Source: an uncultured Collinsella sp.
Lineage (GTDB): Bacteria; Actinomycetota; Coriobacteriia; Coriobacteriales; Coriobacteriaceae
Reading direction: 5' to 3'
NCBI GenBank assembly: GCA_900758885.1
Contig: CAAETD010000082.1
Span: 1-11,332, forward strand
Length of the DNA: 11,332 nucleotides
In this document: positions 5,091 through 11,332 of the stretch, one piece after another
How the letters are laid out: each line of letters opens with the position of its first letter
Position numbering within the stretch: position 1 is the first letter of the stretch
Notes under the pieces: generated by a model
What the model saw: only the letters and a program-made list of their open reading frames with translations
What the model was told of the DNA's origin: nothing
Databases searched by the model: none
Made by a program: the position numbers and the translations under genes

Positions 5091-7220
5091 ATGCCCGACG
5101 ACCGTAACGATAACAATTCCCAGACTCCCCGGGAGCCTAAGATCCCGGGGATGCCCGGAGGCAAGAAGCCCACGCGTACGGGCTGGCTGTATTTTCTTTT
5201 GGCTTGCGCGCTTCTGGGCTATGCCTTCTTTAATATGGGCTCCGGCTTTGCCAGCTCCAGCAATACCGTTAAGCTCGCGACGAGCGAGATGGTCAGCGCC
5301 ATCAAGCAGGATCGCGTCGAAGATTTGACCTATACGGTTCAAGACGGAAGCGTGGCGGGTCATTACTGGAAGACGAAAAAGGACAAGGGCGATACGAGCG
5401 AGCTCAAGAGCTTCTCCTCGACCTATGTCGGCTCCGATTCGCTTGCCGAGCTTATGGCAGAGCACCCCGACACCAAGTATATCGTTAACACCAACGACCC
5501 CGATTTCTGGGGCGACTTGGCGATGAGTGTGCTTCCGACGATCGCCCTTATCGCCATCATGTTCTACTTTATGCGCCAGATGATGGGCGCCAACAACAGG
5601 AACATGCAGTTTGGCAAGACCAACGCCAAGACCAACGAGGCCACACGCCCCAAGGTCAAGTTTGAAGACGTTGCCGGCGTGGACGAGGCAGTCGAGGAGC
5701 TCGAGGAGATTCGTGACTTTTTGAGCGATCCGGACCGCTATCGCAAGCTGGGCGCCAAGATTCCGCGCGGCGTGTTGCTGGTTGGCCCTCCGGGCACCGG
5801 TAAAACGCTGCTGGCCAAGGCCGTTGCCGGCGAGGCGGGCGTGCCGTTCTTTAGCATCTCGGGTTCCGACTTTGTCGAGATGTTCGTAGGTGTCGGCGCC
5901 AGCCGTGTGCGTGACCTCTTTAAGGAGGCCAAGTCCCAGGCTCCGTCGATCATCTTCATCGATGAGATCGATGCCGTGGGACGTCAGCGCGGAGCCGGCT
6001 TGGGCGGCGGCCACGACGAGCGCGAGCAGACGCTCAACCAGCTGCTGGTCGAGATGGACGGTTTTGAGGAGAGCGAGTCGGTCATCCTGATCGCCGCCAC
6101 CAACCGCCCCGACATTCTGGATCCGGCGCTGCTGCGTCCCGGCCGTTTTGACCGTCAGGTTACGGTCGACCGTCCGGACGTGAAGGGCCGCGAGCAGATT
6201 TTGCGCGTGCATGCCGAGAACAAGCCGATGGACGAGGACGTGAAGTTTGAGAAGCTCGCCCAGATGACCGTTGGCTTTACTGGTGCCGATTTAGCGAACC
6301 TGCTCAACGAGTCTGCGCTGCTGGCCGCTCGCCGTCATCGTTCCGTGATCTCGATGGACGAGGTCGAGGAGTCGATGGAGCGCGTGATTGCCGGACCGCA
6401 ACGCAAGGGTCGCGTGATGACCGAGGCCGAGCGCACCACGATTGCCTACCACGAGAGCGGTCACGCCCTGGTGGGTCACATCCTGGAGCACTCCGATCCG
6501 GTCCACAAGATCTCGATCGTCAGCCGCGGCCAGGCTTTGGGTTACACGCTGCAGCTTCCGCAGGAGGACCACTTCCTCAAGACCAAGAACGAGATGCTCG
6601 ACGAGCTCGCCGTGTTCTTGGGTGGCCGCGTTGCCGAGGAACTCATGTGCGACGACATCACGTCGGGCGCGAGCAACGATCTGGAGCGCGCGACCAAGAT
6701 GGCGCGCGAGATGGTCACGCGCCTGGGCATGAGCGAGGAGCTTGGAACGCAGGTGTTTGGTGAGGCGCAGCATCAGGTATTCCTGGGCCGCGACTATGCC
6801 GATCATCAGGACTACTCTGAGGAGACGGCGCGTCGCATCGACATTGAGGTCCAGCGCATTATGCGTGAGGCCCATCGTCGTGCGGTCGAGATCCTGGATG
6901 CCCGTCGCGATCAGCTCGACCTGATGGCCAAGGTGCTGCTCGAGCGCGAGACCGTCGAGGGTGACGCCGTGAACGCCCTGCTCGACAACGAGTGGGACGC
7001 CTACCTTGAGCGCGAGGGCGATATCCTGGCGGCCAAGGAGGAGCGCAATGCCAAGGCGGCCGGCATGCCGACCAAGAAGCGCACGCCCCGTATGAGCGAG
7101 GAAGAGCTGGCGGCTGATGCCGCGGCCTTTGCGCAGGCGGCCATGCAGGAGGATGCCGAAGTCGCATCCGATGATGCTGGCGATGACCATGCCGTCGTCG
7201 ATGCCGACGCCGACAAATAG
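5091..7220 (+). CDS. ftsH: ATP-dependent zinc metalloprotease FtsH (709 aa)
   Basis: A membrane-bound hexameric AAA+ protease that extracts and degrades damaged membrane proteins and selected cytoplasmic regulators. A short Pro/Lys-rich N-terminus (1-30) precedes membrane segment 1 (about 31-50), an external domain (about 51-140) and membrane segment 2 (about 143-161). The AAA domain has Walker A GPPGTGKT (232-239), the pore loop FVG (265-267), Walker B IIFIDE (287-292) and the second region of homology, with AATNRPDILDPALLRPGRFD at about 335-354. The peptidase domain has the zinc site HESGH (454-458) and the third ligand D530 in GASND. The protein is longer than E. coli FtsH (644 aa) because of an Ala/Asp/Glu-rich tail from about residue 655. 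GGAGG lies at 5074-5078, a rather long 12 bases before the start. One base separates it from hpt, and a strong terminator follows. Confidence 0.98.
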   Translation: MPDDRNDNNSQTPREPKIPGMPGGKKPTRTGWLYFLLACALLGYAFFNMGSGFASSSNTVKLATSEMVSAIKQDRVEDLTYTVQDGSVAGHYWKTKKDKGDTSELKSFSSTYVGSDSLAELMAEHPDTKYIVNTNDPDFWGDLAMSVLPTIALIAIMFYFMRQMMGANNRNMQFGKTNAKTNEATRPKVKFEDVAGVDEAVEELEEIRDFLSDPDRYRKLGAKIPRGVLLVGPPGTGKTLLAKAVAGEAGVPFFSISGSDFVEMFVGVGASRVRDLFKEAKSQAPSIIFIDEIDAVGRQRGAGLGGGHDEREQTLNQLLVEMDGFEESESVILIAATNRPDILDPALLRPGRFDRQVTVDRPDVKGREQILRVHAENKPMDEDVKFEKLAQMTVGFTGADLANLLNESALLAARRHRSVISMDEVEESMERVIAGPQRKGRVMTEAERTTIAYHESGHALVGHILEHSDPVHKISIVSRGQALGYTLQLPQEDHFLKTKNEMLDELAVFLGGRVAEELMCDDITSGASNDLERATKMAREMVTRLGMSEELGTQVFGEAQHQVFLGRDYADHQDYSEETARRIDIEVQRIMREAHRRAVEILDARRDQLDLMAKVLLERETVEGDAVNALLDNEWDAYLEREGDILAAKEERNAKAAGMPTKKRTPRMSEEELAADAAAFAQAAMQEDAEVASDDAGDDHAVVDADADK

Positions 7221-7231
7221 TCTTTGTGGCG

Positions 7232-7270
7232 AAAGCCTCCGCGGGGAAACCTGCGGAGGCTTTTTCTTTT
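7232..7270 (+). terminator. Rho-independent terminator of ftsH
   Basis: A 14-bp stem (7232-7245 with 7250-7263, one G-T pair) closes on a GAAA tetraloop and runs into TTTTTCTTTT (7261-7270). It begins 11 bases after the ftsH stop and should end the tilS-hpt-ftsH transcript. Confidence 0.93.
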
Positions 7271-7288
7271 GAGCGATATGGGACCGTC

Positions 7289-7350
7289 TGTTGATTGGGG
7301 ACAGACTTAAATGAGCGTTTTCACGCATTTAAGTCTGTCCCCAATTAACA
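7289..7350. repeat. REP/REPIN-like palindromic element
   Basis: Two 25-base arms (7289-7313 and 7326-7350) are complementary with only one G-T pair, around a 12-base loop AGCGTTTTCACG. Within the loop a further GCGT/ACGC stem is possible as an alternative fold. The arm core GGGGACAGACTTAAATG resembles GGGGACAGAC-type palindromes that I recall being dispersed in many bacterial genomes, often tied to RAYT (IS200-like Y1) transposases. No transposase is in the window. Only one copy is present here, so dispersal across the genome is not shown. It lies between the ftsH terminator and the aminotransferase promoter. Confidence 0.65.
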
Positions 7351-7379
7351 TTGCTGCGGCACTTTGCTCGGCTAAAGCG

Positions 7380-7385
7380 TACAAT
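7380..7385 (+). promoter_or_regulatory. Candidate -10 box of the aminotransferase gene
   Basis: TACAAT lies 24 nt before the start codon, giving a leader of under 20 nt that just holds the Shine-Dalgarno. No clear TTGACA-like sequence lies 16-18 bp upstream. Confidence 0.45.
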
Positions 7386-7409
7386 AGCGCCTATGCGAAA
7401 GGGGAACAG

Positions 7410-8594
7410 ATGATCAACGAAACTATGTATGCTCGCGGCGCGGAAAGCTCCATCATCCGTGAGATTTTTAGCTATGGCCTTGAGCGCAAGGCGCAGATCG
7501 GTGCGGAAAACGTATTCGATTTTTCGCTGGGCAATCCGAGCGTTCCGGCGCCCGCTGCTGTGGCTGAGTCGATTAAGAAGGCCCTGGAGCTGCCGAGCGA
7601 CCAGCTGCACGGCTACACGCCCGCACCGGGCCTGCCGCAATGTCGTACCGCTGTGGCCGAATCGCTCAACCGCCGCTTTGGCACGAGCTATGAGAGCAAA
7701 GACGTATTTATGACGGTGGGTGCCGCGGCTTCGCTCACCTGCACGCTCAACGCCGTTACGAACCCGGGCGACGAGGTTATTGTTATCGCCCCGTACTTTC
7801 CGGAGTATCGCGTTTGGATTGAGAAGGCCGGCTGTACGTGTGTTGAGGCGCTCGCCGATGAAGATACGTTCCAGCTGAGCGTGGACAACGTGCTCAAGGC
7901 GATCAGCGATAAGACGGCGGCCGTCATCATTGACTCTCCCAACAATCCGACCGGTGCCGTATATACATGCGACACGCTGACGCGACTGGCCAATGTTCTG
8001 CGCGAGGCCAACGCTCAGCGCGATCCCGAGAATCCAATTATGCTCATCTCGGATGAGCCGTACCGCGAGATTGTGTACGGTGCCGAGGTGCCTTGGGTGC
8101 CCTCGATCTACGAGCACACCATCGTGTGCTACTCGTATTCCAAGTCGCTGTCGCTGCCGGGCGAGCGCGTGGGGTGGATCTTGGTTCCCAACACCAATCC
8201 GCAGGCTGCCCGTCTGATGCCGGCTGTTGCGGGTGCTGCCCGTACGCTAGGTTTTGTATGCGCACCGGCACTCTTCCAGCGCGTAATCATCGATTGCATC
8301 GATGAGCCGAGCGATGTCGAGGCCTATGCGCGCAACCGCACCGCGCTTACCAACGCACTAGCGGAGTACGGCTACACCTATGTTGAGCCGGATGGTGCAT
8401 TCTACCTGTGGGTGAAGGCGCTGGAACCCGATGCGAATGCGTTTTGCGAGCGTGCAAAGAAGTATGAGTTGCTTGCGGTTCCCTCGGACAGCTTTGGTAT
8501 GCCGGGTTGGTTCCGCCTGGGCTATTGCGTGAGTTACGAAACGATTATCAATTCGCTACCCGCTTGGAAACAGTTGGCGGACGAGTATCGTTAA
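7410..8594 (+). CDS. PLP-dependent aminotransferase, class I/II (394 aa)
   Basis: A fold-type I pyridoxal-phosphate enzyme of the aspartate-aminotransferase superfamily, cytoplasmic, moving amino groups between an amino acid and a 2-oxo acid; the substrate cannot be told from sequence. The PLP-binding lysine is K245 in YSYSKSLSLPGERVGW. Other cofactor residues are N179 in SPNNPTG (176-182) and D215 and Y218 in SDEPY. The carboxylate-binding arginine is R369 in WFRLGY. The substrate-side motif FSLGNPSVPAP (38-48) is also present. Length is normal. I start it at 7410, where AAAGGGG (7398-7404) is about 5 bases upstream. An in-frame ATG at 7311 lies inside the palindromic repeat and would add 33 residues encoded by repeat and promoter. 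The gene is transcribed alone after the ftsH terminator. It might instead be a C-S lyase-like member, but the motifs favour a transaminase. Confidence 0.94.
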   Translation: MINETMYARGAESSIIREIFSYGLERKAQIGAENVFDFSLGNPSVPAPAAVAESIKKALELPSDQLHGYTPAPGLPQCRTAVAESLNRRFGTSYESKDVFMTVGAAASLTCTLNAVTNPGDEVIVIAPYFPEYRVWIEKAGCTCVEALADEDTFQLSVDNVLKAISDKTAAVIIDSPNNPTGAVYTCDTLTRLANVLREANAQRDPENPIMLISDEPYREIVYGAEVPWVPSIYEHTIVCYSYSKSLSLPGERVGWILVPNTNPQAARLMPAVAGAARTLGFVCAPALFQRVIIDCIDEPSDVEAYARNRTALTNALAEYGYTYVEPDGAFYLWVKALEPDANAFCERAKKYELLAVPSDSFGMPGWFRLGYCVSYETIINSLPAWKQLADEYR

Positions 8595-8616
8595 AAGTAA
8601 AGCGCTCTGCCTACAA

Positions 8617-8632
8617 TGTTTTACGTGAAACG
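8617..8632. other. parS-like site (candidate ParB binding site)
   Basis: TGTTTTACGTGAAACG matches the widely conserved bacterial chromosomal parS sequence TGTTTCACGTGAAACA at 14 of 16 positions, and the inner GTTTCACGTGAAAC at 13 of 14. It sits in the non-coding gap between the aminotransferase and PHP genes, so coding constraint does not explain it. ParB loads onto such sites, usually near the replication origin. Neither parB nor oriC is in the window, so the role is inferred from the match alone. Confidence 0.5.
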
Positions 8633-8659
8633 GGGTTTGGTGTTAAGCCAGACCCCGTT
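8629..8659 (+). terminator. Possible weak terminator hairpin after the aminotransferase gene
   Basis: AACGGGGTTTGG (8629-8640) pairs with CCAGACCCCGTT (8648-8659) over 12 bp with one G-T pair and a 7-base loop. It is 34 bases past the aminotransferase stop, but only scattered T residues follow, so termination would be inefficient or factor-dependent. Its left arm overlaps the end of the parS-like site. Confidence 0.4.
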
Positions 8660-8692
8660 GTCATGGACGTTGTGTCTTTGGGATGGAGTGGT

Positions 8693-8722
8693 TTTACGAC
8701 TATCGAAGGCTATGCGTACAAT
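8693..8722 (+). promoter_or_regulatory. Predicted promoter of the PHP phosphatase gene
   Basis: TTTACG (8693-8698, four of six bases of TTGACA), an 18-bp spacer and TACAAT (8717-8722) stand 37 nt before the start codon. This is the best complete pair among the TACAAT boxes of the window. A second TACAAT at 8612-8617 lies farther upstream and abuts the parS-like site. Confidence 0.5.
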
Positions 8723-8759
8723 GAATATAAGCGACGGCCGTGCCAGATAAGGAGACCTG

Positions 8760-9581
8760 ATGCCCTACCTGCTTTCTTGTGACATTCATACCCATACGAT
8801 ATTCTCTGCGCATGCATATTCGACCATTGAGGAGAATGTGTACTGGGCGGCAGAGCGTGGCCTGCAGGTGCTCGGATCTGCCGACCATCTGAGCTCTATG
8901 GTTACGGCTTGCCCCAATGACCTGCGCAGTTACCAATTCTTTATCAACCAGGATATCTGGCCGCGCATTTGGAGCGGCGTGCTGGTGCTGCGTGGTGCCG
9001 AGGCCGATATCGTTTCGCTGGACGGAAGCCTGTTTGGCGAGGACACTCCTGTCACGCTCGATATTGCCGGCGATTCGTACAGCCGTCAGCATTCGCTGTT
9101 CGATTTGGTTACGCGAAATTTGGATTATTTGGTTGCGAGCGTGCATAATCCGAAGATTGCTGAAGGCGCGACGCTGGCCCAGACGACCGAGATGTATATC
9201 AATGCCCTGGAGCACCCCAAGGTGTTCATGCTGGGTCATACGGGGCGTTCGGGCGTGCCGTTCGATATCGACGAGGTGCTGTTGGCAGCTAAGGCCAAGC
9301 ACAAGATTATCGAGATCAACAACCATAGTCTTGAACACGGTGTCGACACTGAGCATTGGGCCGTATGCCGCAAGATCGCCGAGCGCTGCGCCGAGCTGGG
9401 CGTGGGCATTGGCGTGTCAACCGATGCCCACATTGGCATGGCCATTGGCAAGCTCGATCACGCGCGCAAGATGCTCGACGAGATTCACTTCCCGCTGGAT
9501 TTGATCGTGACGCGCGACCGCGAGACGCTGCTGCGCGAGATGGCGGCAGCCGGCGTGTGCGATCTGCGCAATGGGATGTAG
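8760..9581 (+). CDS. PHP-domain phosphatase, YcdX-like (273 aa)
   Basis: A trinuclear-metal phosphoesterase of the PHP superfamily, close to E. coli YcdX. All nine metal ligands known in YcdX have counterparts: H10 and H12 (DIHTHT), H18 (SAHAYST), H43 (ADH), E81 (GAEADI), H129 (ASVHNP), H160 (GHTGRS), and D222 and H224 (STDAHIG). The core phrases FINQDIWPRIW and EINNHS also match. The E81-H129 spacing is about 20 residues longer than in YcdX (E73-H101), so there is an insertion near residues 86-118. Expected activity is hydrolysis of small phosphate esters in the cytoplasm; the natural substrate is unknown. AAGGAG at 8749-8754 supports the start. The gene appears to be a single transcription unit with its own promoter and terminator. 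PHP histidinol phosphatase is an alternative reading, but the YcdX match is closer and no histidine genes are nearby. Confidence 0.92.
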   Translation: MPYLLSCDIHTHTIFSAHAYSTIEENVYWAAERGLQVLGSADHLSSMVTACPNDLRSYQFFINQDIWPRIWSGVLVLRGAEADIVSLDGSLFGEDTPVTLDIAGDSYSRQHSLFDLVTRNLDYLVASVHNPKIAEGATLAQTTEMYINALEHPKVFMLGHTGRSGVPFDIDEVLLAAKAKHKIIEINNHSLEHGVDTEHWAVCRKIAERCAELGVGIGVSTDAHIGMAIGKLDHARKMLDEIHFPLDLIVTRDRETLLREMAAAGVCDLRNGM

Positions 9582-9600
9582 CGGAGTTTATAAACCAAGC

Positions 9601-9637
9601 GAAGGGGGCGGCCCAGGCGGGTCGCCCCCTTTCTTGT
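9601..9637. terminator. Terminator between the PHP gene and the methyltransferase gene
   Basis: AAGGGGGCG (9602-9610) pairs with CGCCCCCTT (9623-9631). Inside that, a G-T pair and CCC/GGG close an AGGC tetraloop, for 13 bp in all. On the plus strand the stem runs into TTTCTTG. On the minus strand it lies 23 bases past the methyltransferase stop but is followed by TTCGCTTGG, so it is weaker for that gene. Confidence 0.85.
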
Positions 9638-9659
9638 CCCAAAAATCTACTGAGGTTGG

Positions 9660-11108
9660 TTAGCGGCGTTCGAGGACCGCTACGGTTTCGGTGTGGTCGG
9701 TGTGAGGGAACATGTCGACGGGCGTGATCTTGAGCAGGCAATAGCCTCCGTCGAGGAGCTGATGCAGGTCGCGCTCTTGAGTTACGGGGTTGCAGCTGAT
9801 ATAGGTGATGCGGCGCGGCTTAAGCGCGCAGGCAGCTTCGAGGAACTCGGGCGTGGAGCCGGCGCGCGGCGGATCGATGGAAAGGACATCGACCCGCTCG
9901 TTGTTATCGGCGGCATCCAGGATGTAATCGGTGGCGTCGTCGGCCATAAACCAAGCGCTGCGGGTGAGGCCGTTGAGCTCGGCATTGCGGCGTGCGTCGG
10001 CAATGCCCGCCGGGTTGCGCTCCACGCCGAGCAGCATAATGCCGATACCCTTGTTCTGGGCATCTTTAGCTGCGCAAAGACCGATGGTACCGCTGCCACA
10101 GTAGGCATCCATGAGCACATCGCCCTGGTGCAAATCCATGCCGTCGATAGCGAGCTGATAGAGCAGCTCGGTCTGTTGCGGGTTGGTCTGATAAAACGCG
10201 GTGGGGGAGATGTCGAATTCGCAGCCGAGCAGCTGGTCGCGCATGCATTCGGCGCCATACACGATGTGGGTTTCCTCGCCGAGGATGGCGTTGCCGGGAC
10301 GTCCGTTGATGTTTTGGGCGACGGTGACGATGCGCGGATTGAGTGCGGCGACAGCCTCAAAGAACTCCTGCGCATGCGGCAAGTCGCGCTGAGCGGTCAC
10401 GAGCGTGACCATGACCTGGTCGGTACGCCAACCGCAGCGGACGACGGCATAGCGAAGCAAACCAAGATGCTTGTCCTCATTAAAGGCGGGAATATGCAGC
10501 CGCTCAGCTTCGCGTGCGATGCCGTTGAGAATCTGACGGGCGCCCGGTGCCTCGACGGGGCATTCGGGTACGGCAACGATCTTGTGCGTGCCGCGCTCAA
10601 AGAAACCGCAACGGACGGCGCCCTCCTTACCGGGAGCAAAGGGAGTGGCAGCCTTATGACGAAAGCCACGCGGTGCAGGATATTTGCCCGGGTCGCCCAG
10701 GGTGACACCCATGCCACGAATAGGATCTACAGCAATGCCCTCACGCTCACAAAGCGAAGCAAAAAGCTCCTCCATAGCAGCCTGCTTGGCGGCGAGCTGC
10801 TTCTTATAAGGACGATTGAGCGCCGTGCACCCACCGCAAGCTTTCATGATCGAACAGGGGGACTTGGGGTCCACAGCCTTACGCGCAGACGAAACCCGAT
10901 CTTTATGCGAGCGCTTGGAGCGAGTCTGAGATGCCTTATCCTCGTTCCGACGAGAGCCGGGACGCTTGGCCTTAGCCTTGCCCTTGGCCGACTTACCCTT
11001 CGCGTCCTGAGACGACTTGGATTTCTGAGAAGATTTTTTCTCCTCTGACCCCTCAGCCGCCTCGATCAAAGCACGACGAGCCTTACGCTCCGCACGAGAT
11101 TCTGCCAT
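9660..11108 (-). CDS. 23S rRNA (uracil-5-)-methyltransferase, RlmD/RumA type (482 aa)
   Basis: An S-adenosylmethionine-dependent RNA m5U methyltransferase of the TrmA/RumA/RlmCD family, probably acting on 23S rRNA. A [4Fe-4S] cluster is expected from C85-x5-C91-x2-C94 and C183 (VPECP), the spacing seen in E. coli RlmD. The SAM-binding motif is LMDAYCGSGTIGL (332-344). SIDPPRAG (410-417) and the nucleophile C439 in YISCNP follow, with the catalytic base E474 in HTDHTETVAVLER. The usual N-terminal TRAM domain is absent. In its place residues 1-80 are a Lys/Ser/Arg/Ala-rich, low-complexity extension that may bind RNA. The start at 11108 has only a weak GGGG ribosome site, but a TACAAT box stands 39 nt upstream. 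TrmA-type tRNA specificity is less likely, since TrmA lacks the cluster cysteines. Which uracil (747 or 1939 in E. coli numbering) is modified cannot be told. Confidence 0.92.
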   Translation of the reverse strand: MAESRAERKARRALIEAAEGSEEKKSSQKSKSSQDAKGKSAKGKAKAKRPGSRRNEDKASQTRSKRSHKDRVSSARKAVDPKSPCSIMKACGGCTALNRPYKKQLAAKQAAMEELFASLCEREGIAVDPIRGMGVTLGDPGKYPAPRGFRHKAATPFAPGKEGAVRCGFFERGTHKIVAVPECPVEAPGARQILNGIAREAERLHIPAFNEDKHLGLLRYAVVRCGWRTDQVMVTLVTAQRDLPHAQEFFEAVAALNPRIVTVAQNINGRPGNAILGEETHIVYGAECMRDQLLGCEFDISPTAFYQTNPQQTELLYQLAIDGMDLHQGDVLMDAYCGSGTIGLCAAKDAQNKGIGIMLLGVERNPAGIADARRNAELNGLTRSAWFMADDATDYILDAADNNERVDVLSIDPPRAGSTPEFLEAACALKPRRITYISCNPVTQERDLHQLLDGGYCLLKITPVDMFPHTDHTETVAVLERR

Positions 11109-11147
11109 GAATTAACCCCACTAATTTACAAATTGAAATCTGAAAGC

Positions 11148-11153
11148 ATTGTA
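11148..11153 (-). promoter_or_regulatory. Candidate -10 box of the methyltransferase gene
   Basis: TACAAT on the minus strand, 39 nt before the start codon at 11108. No clear -35 lies 16-18 bp upstream. The spacing resembles that of the tail-anchored gene, also 39 nt. Confidence 0.45.
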
Positions 11154-11249
11154 CCGTGCCAAGCTAGCGGACGATATACAAGCGCCTATTTCATGTCAGT
11201 GATAAGTCCAACGATGTTTGCCCGGCGTGGGCGGGGAGCGGCGCGTAAT

Positions 11250-11332
11250 TAAGTTTATCGCGAGTTCCGCACGCAAAGGAAAGCACTTAATGTGCTTTCC
11301 GTCTTGCGCAGGACTGTAGAGCAGGAAACTTA
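11250..11332. other. Structured non-coding element at the right edge
   Basis: GGAAAGCAC (11278-11286) and GTGCTTTCC (11292-11300) form a perfect 9-bp stem with a TTAAT loop. CGCAA (11272-11276) and TTGCG (11304-11308) extend it past a small internal loop. TAAGTTT (11250-11256) and AAACTTA (11326-11332) form an outer pair ending at the window edge. No T tract follows the hairpin on either strand, so a plain terminator is not evident. It could be the end of a neighbouring transcript, a small structured RNA, or a short inverted-repeat element cut off by the window. The rest of the gap (11154-11249) holds no gene I can support. Confidence 0.4.

Noticed and set aside
4965..7328. Long open frames (415 and 345 codons) antisense to ftsH
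   Set aside because: They are by-products of GC-rich codon use in ftsH, which has all catalytic motifs on the plus strand. The antisense products have no recognisable motif.
7311..7409. N-terminal extension of the aminotransferase from an ATG at 7311
   Set aside because: The 33 added residues are encoded by the palindromic repeat and promoter region. The start at 7410 has a good Shine-Dalgarno and a normal family length.
9693..11048. Open frame of 451 codons on the plus strand opposite the methyltransferase gene
   Set aside because: The minus strand encodes the full RlmD-type motif set; the plus-strand product looks like a reading-frame shadow and has no supported start signal.
11193..11252. 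A 19-codon plus-strand open frame (MSVISPTMFARRGRGAARN)
   Set aside because: It has no ribosome binding site and no recognisable downstream gene in the window, so a leader peptide cannot be supported.
11265..11300. Resemblance of GCACGCAAAGG to part of a c-di-GMP riboswitch
   Set aside because: Only a few bases match; the tetraloop, receptor and second stem of that riboswitch are missing.

Overview
The window looks like chromosomal housekeeping DNA from a GC-rich actinobacterium of the class Coriobacteriia, most likely Collinsella or a close relative. That assignment is an inference from the protein sequences, the tilS-hpt-ftsH order and the codon use; no marker here proves the genus. I see no transposase, integrase, phage gene, CRISPR array or tRNA.

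Layout from left to right. Bases 1 to about 340 are the 3' end of a 23S rRNA, followed by a spacer, a 5S rRNA and a strong rho-independent terminator, so the window starts at the tail of an rRNA operon. Next, on the minus strand, is an unrecognised 155-residue protein with a disordered N-terminal part and a single C-terminal membrane anchor. It diverges from a small heat-shock protein gene (Hsp20) whose 277-base upstream region is rich in inverted repeats. Hsp20 converges on a WalJ/YycJ-type metallo-beta-lactamase-fold hydrolase, and the two share one 22-bp perfect hairpin as a terminator. The hydrolase gene diverges, with only 48 bases between start codons, from tilS. Then come hpt and ftsH, giving the conserved cluster tilS-hpt-ftsH. 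ftsH ends at a GAAA-loop terminator. A 25-bp-arm inverted repeat of REP/REPIN type separates it from a class I/II PLP aminotransferase. A 165-base gap containing a parS-like 16-mer precedes a YcdX-type PHP phosphatase. The last gene, on the minus strand, is an RlmD/RumA-type iron-sulfur 23S rRNA m5U methyltransferase with a long basic N-terminal extension. The right edge is a structured, gene-free 224 bases.

Functionally, several neighbours serve translation and protein quality control: rRNA, TilS (decoding of AUA by tRNA-Ile), RlmD-type rRNA methylation, Hsp20 (holdase) and FtsH (membrane AAA+ protease). Hpt salvages purines. The aminotransferase and the PHP enzyme are single-gene metabolic units whose substrates cannot be told from sequence. 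I find no new multi-gene system. The observations most worth following are non-coding: the parS-like site, the REPIN-like palindrome, the hsp20 control region, a recurrent TACAAT -10 hexamer upstream of most transcription units, and the structured right edge.
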